64,000 nucleotides of DNA from Pseudomonas thivervalensis (GTDB lineage: Bacteria; Pseudomonadota; Gammaproteobacteria; Pseudomonadales; Pseudomonadaceae). Shown in pieces: positions 1 to 8,367 of this stretch (the stretch's first letter is position 1; every line of letters starts with the position of its first letter). The notes beneath the pieces were generated by a model. That model searched no databases. It was given only the letters and a program-made list of their open reading frames with translations, and was not told the origin of the DNA. The stretch lies in assembly GCF_001269655.1 (NCBI RefSeq), contig NZ_LHVE01000007.1, positions 744,001 through 808,000 on the forward strand, given 5' to 3'. The translations under genes were made by a program, and so were the position numbers.

Positions 1-1044
1 GCGCTGCAGTCGAGCGGTTATTTCGAAGGCGTGCGCGTCGATGCCGCGCCCACCGCAGCCACTGACAACGTGATCCCGGTGGCGGTCAAGCTCGACACGC
101 GCAAGCCGCGTACCATGGGGCTGGGCCTGGGCTTTTCCACCGATGTCGGCCCCCGGGCCAAAGCCAATTGGACGCGCCACTGGGTCAACCCCCAGGGCCA
201 CAGCTATGGCTGGGAAGCCGAAGTGTCGGCGCCCCGGCAGAACGTCGGCCTGTGGTACGACGTGCCGCTGGACCCGCCGCTGACCGACAAGATGCGCTAC
301 GCCGGCGGTTACCAATATGAAGAACTGGCCGGCACCGACAGCCTCAGCAAGTTGCTCACTGTGGGCCCGGAATGGCACAGCAAGTTGCCCAGCGGCTGGC
401 AGCGGGTGGTGTCGCTCAAGTGGCAGCGCGAGGAATATCGCCTCGGCGACGATGCGGGCCTGAGCACGCTGTTGATGCCGGGCGTTAGTTATTCCTACCT
501 GCGCAGCGACAACCGCATCGACCCGCACAACGGCTACCGTCTGCAATTCGACACCAAGGTCGCCAAGGAAGGGCTGGGTTCGGACAACAACCTTTTATAC
601 GGCACCGCCATGGTCAAGGGCTTGACCACGGTGTTCGACAAGCATCGGCTGCTGGCTCGGGCGCAGATTGGCGGCAGCGCCACCAACGGTTACAAATCCA
701 TCCCGCCGTCCCTGCGCTTTTTTGCCGGTGGCGACCAGAGCGTGCGGGGTTACGACTACCAGAGCCTGTCGCCGGAAAACGCCGAGGGCGACCGTATCGG
801 TGGTCGCTACATGGTCGCCGGCAGCCTTGAGTATCAATACTCCATCGCAGAAAAGTGGCGAGTGGCAACATTCGTCGACCAGGGCAACTCCTTCAACAGC
901 CTGGAACTGCCGAGCCTCAAGACTGGGGTGGGTGTCGGCGTGCGCTGGGTGTCGCCGGTGGGGCCGATCCGCCTCGACCTGGCCCATGCGATGGACGACG
1001 AGGGCGGCATTCGATTGCACTTTTCCATGGGGCCTGAGCTGTGA
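1..1044 (+). CDS. tamA: TamA outer-membrane translocation assembly protein, C-terminal part (5' truncated by window edge)
   Basis: The reading frame is open from the first base, so this is the last 347 residues of a longer protein. The sequence is rich in alternating aromatic and polar strands, as in the 16-stranded Omp85/BamA beta-barrel. It contains a GGDQSVRGY segment near residue 240, the conserved Omp85 barrel motif, and ends in a typical terminal strand (RLHFSMGPEL). TamA is an outer-membrane Omp85 protein that works with TamB in autotransporter and outer-membrane biogenesis. Its stop overlaps the GTG start of the next gene (GTGA, 1041-1044), and that gene is tamB, which supports the assignment. 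The POTRA domains lie outside the window. Confidence 0.93.
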   Translation, partial: ALQSSGYFEGVRVDAAPTAATDNVIPVAVKLDTRKPRTMGLGLGFSTDVGPRAKANWTRHWVNPQGHSYGWEAEVSAPRQNVGLWYDVPLDPPLTDKMRYAGGYQYEELAGTDSLSKLLTVGPEWHSKLPSGWQRVVSLKWQREEYRLGDDAGLSTLLMPGVSYSYLRSDNRIDPHNGYRLQFDTKVAKEGLGSDNNLLYGTAMVKGLTTVFDKHRLLARAQIGGSATNGYKSIPPSLRFFAGGDQSVRGYDYQSLSPENAEGDRIGGRYMVAGSLEYQYSIAEKWRVATFVDQGNSFNSLELPSLKTGVGVGVRWVSPVGPIRLDLAHAMDDEGGIRLHFSMGPEL

Positions 1045-4000
1045 AGCGCGGTTTGAAGATAGCGCTGCTGGCGCTCGCGGGGGTGTTGCTGGCGGTCGTG
1101 TTGGTCTTGAGCGGGGTGCTGGGCACGGCCTATGGCAGCCGCTGGGCCCTTGACCGGGTGCCGGGGCTGACTGTGGAGAATTTCCAAGGCCGGCTGGGCG
1201 GGCAGTGGAGCGCCGATCATGTTTTATGGCAGCAGGGCGACAGTCGAGTAGAGGTGGATCGGCTGATATTCGCCTGGTCGCCGCCGTGCCTGGCGCGTAT
1301 GACCCTGTGCATCGAGCAGTTAAAGGCTGACCGGATTGCCGTACAGTTGCCTGCCTCTGCCGATGAACCGAGCAGCGGCCCGATCAGCTTGCCGGATCTG
1401 GACTTGCCGCTCGCGGTCGAACTGGGCGATGTGCAAGTCGGCAGCCTGTCGTTCAATGGCAGCGAGCAGCTCAAGGGCCTGCAATTGGTTGCCCATTGGA
1501 CCGCCGAGGGCTTGCAGATCGACTCGGTGCAATTGCAGCGCGACGCGTTGGGCCTGAAGCTGTCCGGTTTGCTCAAGCTCGGCGGTGATTGGCCGTTGAA
1601 TGCCGAAGGCCGATTGACCTTGCCGGCGCCGGGTGACATGCCCTGGGCCCTGGACCTGAAAGTCGACGGCAACCTGCTCAAGACCCTCAACCTCAAGGCC
1701 GACAGCAGCGGCTACCTGCAAGGCCAGTTGAACGGCGAAGTGCAACCGCTGGCGGACAACCTGCCCGCCAAGGTGCGTATCACCGCCGACGGCTTCAAGG
1801 CCAGCGCCGATCTGCCCGACACGCTGTTACTCAATCAGCTGGAATTGACCGGCGAAGGCGATCTGAAAAACGGCTATCAACTGCTCGGCAAGGCGACACT
1901 GCCCGCCGAAAAAGGGTCGGTGGCGTTGCTGCTGCAAGGCAGCGTGGACGCCAATGGCGCCCGGATCGCCGGCCTGGATCTGGACGCCGGCAATCAGCAA
2001 AGTCTGAAACTCGATGGGCAAGTGGACTGGCGCGAAGGCCTGCGCGCCGAGGCGAAAGTCGCCTGGCTGGATTTCCCCTGGCATCGCCTTTATCCGTTGA
2101 TCGACGAACCGCAAGTGACGTTGCGCAGTTTCAACGGCGAGGTCTCGTACACCGATGGCCACTACCTGGGCAACTTCCAGGCCGCGCTGGACGGGCCCGC
2201 CGGGGCCTTCAGCCTGGGCAGCCCGTTCAGCGGCGACCTGACGCAAATCCATTTGCCGCAACTCGCGCTCATGGCGGGGCAGGGCAAGGCTGAAGGGCAC
2301 CTGAGCCTGCAATTTGCCGACGGCATCGCCTGGGACACGGCGTTGCAGTTATCGGCCATCGACCCCGCATATTGGCTCGGTGAACTGCCTGGAACCCTGG
2401 CCGGGCCGTTGCGCAGCAAAGGGACCATGAAGAACGACCGCCTGGACCTTGATGCGGAGCTCGATCTCAAGGGCAAGCTGCGCGGCCAACCGGCGCTGTT
2501 CCAGGCCAAGGCCAGTGGTGCCGGCGAGCAGTGGAACCTCAGCGCGCTGGACATCCGCCTGGGGGACAACCGCATCAACGGCAGCGGTCGCCTGCAAGAG
2601 AAACTGAGCGGCCAGATCGACATCAAGCTCTCGCGCCTGGCCCAGCTCTGGCCGCAATTGCGCGGCCAAGTGGTCGGTCGGGTCGACATGGCCGGCACGC
2701 TCAAGGCGCCCCAAGGCAAGTTCGGCCTGCAAGGCACGCAGCTGGCGTTCCAGGACAATCGCCTGCAAAGCCTGAACCTCGATGCGACCCTCGACAGCGC
2801 CCAGCGCGGCAAGCTCGACCTCAAGGCCAGCGGCATCCGCGCCGGTGAAACTTCGTTGGGCGTGCTGACCGTCAGCGGGCAGGGCGACATCAAGCGGCAA
2901 ACACTCAACTTGAACTTGCAAGGGCCGCAGCTCGACGCGACCCTGGCGCTCGATGGCGCCCTCGACCAGAGCAATTGGCGCGGACGCCTGGCCAGTGGCG
3001 AGGTGCAGGCCGGCGGTCAAGCCTGGCGCCTGCAAGCCCCGGCGAAACTGGAGCGCCTGGCCGATGGCACGCTCAATGTCGGCGCTCATTGCTGGCGTTC
3101 CTTTGATGCCAGCCTGTGTGGCGAAGACCAGCGGCTGATGCCGGAACCGAAGCTGCGTTATCACCTCAAGCAGTTCCCCATCGAAAGCTTGGCCCAGTGG
3201 ATGCCCAAGGATTTTGCCTGGCAGGGCCGGCTTAACGCGGACCTGCAACTGGACCTGCCGGCCAGCGGCCCGAGTGGCCGTATCCTGGTGGATGCCAGTG
3301 GCGGTACCTTGCGGATTCGGGATAAGGCGAGTGATAAGCCGCAATGGCTGGACTTCCCGTACCAGACCCTGACGCTCAGCAGCCGCCTGACCCCCAAGCG
3401 CATCGACACCGACCTGAATTTCGTCGGCGCCAGGCTCGGCGAACTGATGCTCCAGGCGCAGATCAACCCGCTGCCGGCGAGCAAGCCCTTGAGCGGCTCG
3501 TTCCGCCTGACCGGCCTGGACCTGTCCGTGGCCCGGCCATTCGTGCCGATGGTGGAAACCCTCACCGGTCACCTGAACGGCAGCGGGACCTTGTCTGGTG
3601 GTTTGCTTGCGCCCCAGGTCAACGGCAACCTGGTGCTCAGCGACGGCGAAGTCTCCGGGCCGGAACTGCCGGTCAGCCTCGAAGCCTTGCAAGTGCGGGC
3701 GATGATTGCCGGTGAAACGGTACGACTCGACGGTGGCTGGAAAAGCGGCAAGAACGGGCAGGGCAGCCTGACCGGGAATATCGGCTGGGGCGAGGCCCTG
3801 AGCCTGAACCTGGCCCTCAAGGGCTCGCAACTGCCGGTCACCGTCGAACCGTACGCGGTGCTTGATGTGGCCCCGGACCTGAACATCACGATGCAGGGCG
3901 AGCAGCTTTCGATTGCCGGCAAGGTCCTGGTGCCCAAAGGCGAGATCACCGTTCGCGAGCTGCCACCGTCCACCGTCAAGGTCTCGGACGACACGGTGAT

Positions 4001-4727
4001 CGTCGGCCACCAGACCGAGGAGGGCAAGGCGCCGCTGGCCATGGCGATGGACATCGATGTGATCGTCGGCCAGGACAAACTCGCGTTCTCGGGTTTCGGC
4101 CTGACCGCCAACGTCCAGGGCCAGGTGCACATCGGCGACAACATGGACACCCGCGGTGAGCTGTGGCTCAACGACGGCCGCTATCGGGCCTACGGGCAAC
4201 GGCTCACGGTGCGCCGGGCGCGGCTGTTGTTCGCCGGGCCCATCGACCAGCCCTACCTGGATATCGAAGCGATCCGCCAGACCGACGACGTAATCGCCGG
4301 CATCCGCTTGAGTGGCAGCGCCGAGCAGCCAACCACACAGATTTTCTCGGAACCGGCCATGAGCCAGGAGCAGGCACTGTCCTATCTGGTGCTGGGCCGG
4401 CCATTGAGCACCACGGGCGAGGACAACAACATGCTCGCCCAGGCGGCGCTGGGCCTGGGGCTGATGGGCAGTTCGGGCGTGACCAGCAGCCTGGCCAATA
4501 ACCTGGGCATCGATGACTTCCAGCTCGACACCCAGGGCAGTGGCAACACCACCAGTGTGGTCGCCAGCGGCAACCTCTCGGAAAAGCTCAGCCTGCGCTA
4601 CGGCGTCGGCGTGTTCGAACCGGCCAACACCATCGCCCTGCGGTACAAGCTCAGCAAGAAGGTCTACCTCGAAGCCGCCAGCGGCGTCGCCAGTTCGCTG
4701 GATATCTTCTACAAGCGCGATTTCTAA
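1041..4727 (+). CDS. tamB: TamB, translocation and assembly module inner-membrane protein
   Basis: This 1228-aa protein starts at a GTG that overlaps the tamA stop. An N-terminal transmembrane segment (about residues 5-28, LALAGVLLAVVLVLSGVLG) anchors it in the inner membrane. A very long repetitive beta-strand body follows, with many GxLxGxL-type repeats, as expected for the periplasm-spanning groove of AsmA-like/TamB proteins. The last ~350 residues match the DUF490/TamB C-terminal domain, including a near-terminal LGxGLMGSSG region and a C-terminal segment ending DIFYKRDF. Length fits TamB (about 1200-1300 aa). It partners TamA and is implicated in outer-membrane protein and phospholipid transport. 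A REP pair follows the gene. Confidence 0.95.
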   Translation: MKRGLKIALLALAGVLLAVVLVLSGVLGTAYGSRWALDRVPGLTVENFQGRLGGQWSADHVLWQQGDSRVEVDRLIFAWSPPCLARMTLCIEQLKADRIAVQLPASADEPSSGPISLPDLDLPLAVELGDVQVGSLSFNGSEQLKGLQLVAHWTAEGLQIDSVQLQRDALGLKLSGLLKLGGDWPLNAEGRLTLPAPGDMPWALDLKVDGNLLKTLNLKADSSGYLQGQLNGEVQPLADNLPAKVRITADGFKASADLPDTLLLNQLELTGEGDLKNGYQLLGKATLPAEKGSVALLLQGSVDANGARIAGLDLDAGNQQSLKLDGQVDWREGLRAEAKVAWLDFPWHRLYPLIDEPQVTLRSFNGEVSYTDGHYLGNFQAALDGPAGAFSLGSPFSGDLTQIHLPQLALMAGQGKAEGHLSLQFADGIAWDTALQLSAIDPAYWLGELPGTLAGPLRSKGTMKNDRLDLDAELDLKGKLRGQPALFQAKASGAGEQWNLSALDIRLGDNRINGSGRLQEKLSGQIDIKLSRLAQLWPQLRGQVVGRVDMAGTLKAPQGKFGLQGTQLAFQDNRLQSLNLDATLDSAQRGKLDLKASGIRAGETSLGVLTVSGQGDIKRQTLNLNLQGPQLDATLALDGALDQSNWRGRLASGEVQAGGQAWRLQAPAKLERLADGTLNVGAHCWRSFDASLCGEDQRLMPEPKLRYHLKQFPIESLAQWMPKDFAWQGRLNADLQLDLPASGPSGRILVDASGGTLRIRDKASDKPQWLDFPYQTLTLSSRLTPKRIDTDLNFVGARLGELMLQAQINPLPASKPLSGSFRLTGLDLSVARPFVPMVETLTGHLNGSGTLSGGLLAPQVNGNLVLSDGEVSGPELPVSLEALQVRAMIAGETVRLDGGWKSGKNGQGSLTGNIGWGEALSLNLALKGSQLPVTVEPYAVLDVAPDLNITMQGEQLSIAGKVLVPKGEITVRELPPSTVKVSDDTVIVGHQTEEGKAPLAMAMDIDVIVGQDKLAFSGFGLTANVQGQVHIGDNMDTRGELWLNDGRYRAYGQRLTVRRARLLFAGPIDQPYLDIEAIRQTDDVIAGIRLSGSAEQPTTQIFSEPAMSQEQALSYLVLGRPLSTTGEDNNMLAQAALGLGLMGSSGVTSSLANNLGIDDFQLDTQGSGNTTSVVASGNLSEKLSLRYGVGVFEPANTIALRYKLSKKVYLEAASGVASSLDIFYKRDF

Positions 4728-4755
4728 CTCCCTCCCCAAGTCCCCCAATACCCAA

Positions 4756-4845
4756 TGTGGGAGCGAGCCTGCTCGCGATAGCGCAATGACATTCAGCATC
4801 TTCGTTGACTGACACACCGCTATCGCGAGCAGGCTCGCTCTCACA
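4756..4845. repeat. REP pair (inverted GAGCCTGCTCGCGA type)
   Basis: Two copies of a GTGGGAGCGAGCCTGCTCGCGATAG-type element lie in opposite orientation, separated by about 35 bases. RNA of this stretch would fold into a long hairpin downstream of tamB. The same element type recurs at 9917-10005 and as a broken half at 14650-14665. Such REP elements are common between genes in P. fluorescens-group genomes and may act as a bidirectional transcription or decay barrier. Confidence 0.9.
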
Positions 4846-4892
4846 AGTTTTTCTGTGTCTGTCTGTTTATGTGTAGTTAGCTAACGATTTAT

Positions 4893-4920
4893 TTGACATT
4901 TGCTGCCTAAGCAGTAATAT
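4893..4920 (+). promoter_or_regulatory. Sigma70 promoter of the marR-efflux operon
   Basis: A perfect -35 TTGACA (4893-4898) and a strong -10 TAATAT (4915-4920) are separated by 16 bases. They lie about 42 bases before the marR start codon. A palindromic operator fills most of the spacer, so repressor binding would block RNA polymerase directly. Confidence 0.75.
4903..4914. promoter_or_regulatory. MarR operator O1 (inside promoter spacer)
   Basis: CTGCCTAAGCAG is an inverted repeat (CTGC-N4-GCAG) located exactly between the -35 and -10 boxes. A second, perfect copy lies 33 bases downstream, about three helical turns, on the same DNA face. Assignment to the MarR protein encoded next is inferred from position. 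Confidence 0.7.
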
Positions 4921-4935
4921 CTCGACATACATTCA

Positions 4936-4947
4936 CTGCCTAGGCAG
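4936..4947. promoter_or_regulatory. MarR operator O2 (perfect palindrome)
   Basis: CTGCCTAGGCAG is a perfect 12-bp palindrome, 15 bases after the -10 box and just before the marR start. It differs from O1 by one base. The pair suggests two repressor dimers and autoregulation of the operon. Confidence 0.7.
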
Positions 4948-4961
4948 CAAACGGTGCTCAG

Positions 4962-5435
4962 ATGAAGCATTTCACCCCAGACGAATTCCACAATTGCCAC
5001 CTCGGCATGCTGCTCGGCCGCGCCGCGCTGCTCAAGGACCGGATCATCGACACCCACATGGAGCCCGTCGGCATCACCGCCGCACAGTTCAAGGTGTTGA
5101 TCATCATGGCCCAGCACGGCATCGACACGCCGGTCGAACTGTGTCGCTACCTGTCCCTGGACAGCGGCTCGATGACACGGATGCTCGATCGCCTGGAGCA
5201 GAAAGGTTTCCTGGTCCGCCAACGCTCGGCAGAGGACCGCCGCCAGGTGCAATTGGTGCTGACCGAAGCCGGCCAGGCCCTCGCTGACCGCCTGCCGTTC
5301 ATCGGTGCCGACGCCATGAACCAGTTGGCCAGCGCGATCAGCCGCGAGGAGTTGCAAACCCTCGAAGACATCCTCAAGAAAATACTGCTCGCCGCCGGTG
5401 ATCCCATCACCGTGTTGCGATTGGGGGATAAATGA
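4962..5435 (+). CDS. MarR-family transcriptional repressor of efflux operon
   Basis: A 157-aa protein of standard MarR length. The winged-helix DNA-binding region is recognisable at about residues 50-100: helix-turn-helix around VELCRYLSLDSGSMTRMLDRLEQKG, then the wing with RSAEDRRQVQLVLTEAG, where DRR is the conserved MarR signature. It probably represses its own operon in the absence of an aromatic or lipophilic ligand, like EmrR/MprA. Its ATG lies 15 bases after operator O2, and its stop overlaps the next start (ATGA), so the regulator is translationally coupled to the efflux genes. The ligand cannot be read from sequence. Confidence 0.92.
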   Translation: MKHFTPDEFHNCHLGMLLGRAALLKDRIIDTHMEPVGITAAQFKVLIIMAQHGIDTPVELCRYLSLDSGSMTRMLDRLEQKGFLVRQRSAEDRRQVQLVLTEAGQALADRLPFIGADAMNQLASAISREELQTLEDILKKILLAAGDPITVLRLGDK

Positions 5436-6901
5436 AACGTCAAACCTTGCGTGCCCGCTTGGGCCTGGTGCTGTTGGCCATGAGCCTCGCCGGTTGTGCC
5501 AGCTACAGCGGCCTGAAGACCGAAGGTGTGAGCCTTGAGGCCAAGAGCCTCCAGGCTGGACAGTCGTTGAACGGGGTCACACTGTCGCCGGCCGCGTGGC
5601 CGAAAAACGACTGGTGGACAAGCCTCGGTGACCCACAACTCGACGGCCTGATCCGCGAAGCACTGCGCGATAGCCCGGACATGCAGGTCGCCAGCGCCCG
5701 GGTCCATCAGGCCAGTGCCGCGGCCTATGCCGCCAACGCGGCGCGCCTGCCGACCCTGGATGCCAGCGGCAGCGTCAGCCGTTCGCGCCTGGCCCGTGAC
5801 CAGGACCCGCAAGGGCAGGGCGGGGCCTACAGCACCCTGCGTTCGCTGAGTGTGGACTTCAACTACAACTTCGACCTCTGGGGTGGCCAGCGTGCCGCCT
5901 GGGAGGCCGCGCTGGGTCAGGCCCGCGCCGCCGAGATCGATCGCCAGGCCGCGCAACTGACCCTGGCCGCCGACGTGGCCCGGGCCTACAGCGACCTGGG
6001 CCAGGCCCACATCCTTCATGACCTGGCCGCCGAGGACCTCAAGCGCACCCGGCAGATGCTCGACCTGGGCAAGCGCCGTCTCAGCGCCGGGATCGACAGC
6101 GAATATCAGTACCAGCAGACCGAAAGCCTGGAAGCCAGCGCCGATGCGACCCTGATCGACGCCGAGAAACGCCTGCAAAGCGCCAAGATTGCCTTGGCGG
6201 TATTGCTGGGCAAGGGCCCGGACCGCGGCAATGAAATCGCCCGGCCCAATGTGCTGCAAGCCAACGCGGTCGCCTTGCCGTCGAACCTGCCGGCCGAGTT
6301 GCTGGGCCGCCGTCCGGACCTGGTCGCGGCGCGTTGGCGGGTCGAGGCGGCGAGCAAGGACATCGAGGCCGGCAAGACCAACTTCTACCCCAACCTCAAC
6401 CTGAGCGCGGCGGCGGGAGTGCGGTCGTTGCTGGGCGATGCGATGTTCGGTTCGCCCAGCCGCTTCTTCAACGTGGCGCCGACCGTGTCGCTGCCGATCT
6501 TCGACGGCGGGCGCCTGCGGGCGGACCTGGATGCCCGGGACGCCGATTACGACCTGGCGGTGGCGCAGTACAACAAGAGCCTGGTCACGGCCCTTGGCGA
6601 CGTCAGCGACACCATCAACCAGTTGCGCGACATCGCTCGCCAGATCGGCGCCCAGCAACATGCCACCGATATCGCACAGAACTCCTACGACACCGTGGTC
6701 CAGCGCTACGGTTCGGGCATCGGTAATTACCTGGACGTGCTGAGCATCGAGCAGCAACTGCTCCAGGCCCAGCGCCAACTGGCGAACCTGAATGCCGAGC
6801 AGATCGATTTGTCGATCCAACTGATGCAGGCCCTGGGCGGTGGTTTCGAGGCCCAGACCCTGGCCGCGGCCACCCCGGCCTCTACCGCGCCAAATAACTG
6901 A
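5432..6901 (+). CDS. NodT/OprM-family outer-membrane efflux lipoprotein
   Basis: 489 aa. The N-terminus is a lipoprotein signal with a lipobox (SLAGC, Cys at about residue 22), so the mature protein is lipidated. Two OEP repeats follow, with long alpha-helical hairpins rich in Gln and Ala. The family motif GRRPDLVAARWRVEAAS occurs near residue 290, and the FYPNLNLSAAAG segment is typical of NodT-type factors. It forms the trimeric outer-membrane channel of the tripartite pump with the following EmrA-like and EmrB-like proteins. The marR-OMP-emrA-emrB order is a common layout for exporters of aromatic or phenolic compounds in pseudomonads. Confidence 0.93.
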   Translation: MKRQTLRARLGLVLLAMSLAGCASYSGLKTEGVSLEAKSLQAGQSLNGVTLSPAAWPKNDWWTSLGDPQLDGLIREALRDSPDMQVASARVHQASAAAYAANAARLPTLDASGSVSRSRLARDQDPQGQGGAYSTLRSLSVDFNYNFDLWGGQRAAWEAALGQARAAEIDRQAAQLTLAADVARAYSDLGQAHILHDLAAEDLKRTRQMLDLGKRRLSAGIDSEYQYQQTESLEASADATLIDAEKRLQSAKIALAVLLGKGPDRGNEIARPNVLQANAVALPSNLPAELLGRRPDLVAARWRVEAASKDIEAGKTNFYPNLNLSAAAGVRSLLGDAMFGSPSRFFNVAPTVSLPIFDGGRLRADLDARDADYDLAVAQYNKSLVTALGDVSDTINQLRDIARQIGAQQHATDIAQNSYDTVVQRYGSGIGNYLDVLSIEQQLLQAQRQLANLNAEQIDLSIQLMQALGGGFEAQTLAAATPASTAPNN

Positions 6902-6916
6902 TTCGAGGTACTTGTC

Positions 6917-8116
6917 ATGGCGACTGCCGAAACGACTCAATCCGAACAAACGCAAGACAGCGGCAACCCACGCAAGCGCAAGGTCATGCTGCTGACATTG
7001 ACGCTGCTGGTCATTCTTTCGGGCCTGGGCGTCTGGGCCTGGCATGAACTGTATGGCCGCTGGAGCGAAAGCACCGACGATGCCTATGTGAACGGCAACG
7101 TGGTGGAAATTACCCCGCAAGTCACCGGAACCGTGGTGAGCATCGGTGCCGATGACGGCGACCTGGTGCGTGAAGGCCAGGTGCTGGTGCAGTTCGATCC
7201 GAACGACGCCGAAGTCGGGCTGCAAAGTGCCCAGGCCAACCTGGCCCGGACCGTGCGCCAGGTGCGGGGCTTGTACAGCAACGTCGATGGCATGCGGGCG
7301 CAGGTCAATGCCCAAGAAGCCGAAGTGCAAAAGGCCCAGGAAAACTACAGCCGACGCAAGAACCTGGCGGCCGGCGGGGCGATTTCCCAGGAAGAACTGT
7401 CCCACGCCCGGGATGACCTGACCTCGGCGCAGAACGCCCTGGCCAATGCCCGGCAACAGCTCAAGACCACCAGCGCATTGGTGGATGATACCGTGGTGTC
7501 GTCCCATCCCGATGTGCAAGCCGCCGCCGCGCAACTGCGCCAGGCCTTCCTGACCAACGCTCGCAGCACCTTGATCGCGCCGGTCACCGGCTATGTCGCC
7601 AAGCGGACCGTGCAACTGGGCCAACGGGTGCAACCGGGCACGGCGTTGATGGCGGTGATCCCGCTGGATCAACTGTGGATCGACGCCAACTTCAAGGAAA
7701 CCCAACTGCGTGACATGCGCATCGGCCAGCCGGTGGACATCGAAGCCGACCTGTACGGCAGCGATGTGAAGTACAGCGGCACCATCGACAGCCTGGGCGC
7801 CGGGACCGGCAGTGCGTTTGCCTTGCTGCCAGCGCAGAACGCCACCGGTAACTGGATCAAGATCGTCCAGCGGGTGCCGGTGCGTATTCACATCAATGCC
7901 CAGGAACTGGCCAAGCATCCGCTGCGGGTCGGCCTGTCGACCCTGGTCAGCGTCAACCTGCACGACCAGAGCGGCCCGGTACTGGCCCAGCAACCACCGC
8001 AGAAAGCCTCGTTCAGCACCCAGGTCTATGACCGGCAACTGGCCGATGCCGACGCGATGATCACCCGCCTGATCCACGACAACAGCGCCGCAGCCAGCAA
8101 GACCGCGCAGCGCTGA
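6917..8116 (+). CDS. emrA: EmrA-family periplasmic adaptor (HlyD/membrane-fusion protein)
   Basis: 399 aa, preceded by a GAGGT ribosome-binding site. One transmembrane helix lies near residues 22-42, after a short Lys/Arg-rich cytoplasmic segment. It is followed by the biotinyl-lipoyl half-motif (TDDAYVNGNVVEITPQVTG), a coiled-coil hairpin (about residues 95-195), and the second lipoyl half (LIAPVTGYVAKRTVQLGQRV). This is the standard EmrA order. The protein bridges the inner-membrane transporter and the outer-membrane channel. A 250-bp spacer holding a REP pair separates it from emrB, which is unusual inside an operon. Confidence 0.93.
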   Translation: MATAETTQSEQTQDSGNPRKRKVMLLTLTLLVILSGLGVWAWHELYGRWSESTDDAYVNGNVVEITPQVTGTVVSIGADDGDLVREGQVLVQFDPNDAEVGLQSAQANLARTVRQVRGLYSNVDGMRAQVNAQEAEVQKAQENYSRRKNLAAGGAISQEELSHARDDLTSAQNALANARQQLKTTSALVDDTVVSSHPDVQAAAAQLRQAFLTNARSTLIAPVTGYVAKRTVQLGQRVQPGTALMAVIPLDQLWIDANFKETQLRDMRIGQPVDIEADLYGSDVKYSGTIDSLGAGTGSAFALLPAQNATGNWIKIVQRVPVRIHINAQELAKHPLRVGLSTLVSVNLHDQSGPVLAQQPPQKASFSTQVYDRQLADADAMITRLIHDNSAAASKTAQR

Positions 8117-8135
8117 ACTAGCTTCGTCGAACGCC

Positions 8136-8303
8136 TGTGGCGAGGGAGCTTGCTCCCGCTCGGCGGTGTGTAGGAGCTGACGAGTGAAACGAGGCTGCGA
8201 TCTTTCCCCAGACAATTGAGTCGCAAGCGAAAGATCAAGATCAAAAGATCGCAGGCTTCGCCAGCTCCTACAGAGCCCAGCGGGAGCAAGCTCCCTCGCC
8301 ACA
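8136..8303. repeat. Composite REP pair inside the efflux operon
   Basis: Outer arms are inverted copies of a TGTGGCGAGGGAGCTTGCTCCCGC-type element. The inner arms carry a second inverted repeat (TAGGAGCTG... and its complement) around an AAGATC-rich core. The same composite structure recurs at 34113-34279. Here it separates emrA from emrB and may attenuate emrB expression. Confidence 0.88.
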
Positions 8304-8367
8304 GGGCGTAATTCCATTTCATCGGGGCGCCAGTAATTCACCACCTCCGTTTCATAGGATTTTCGCA

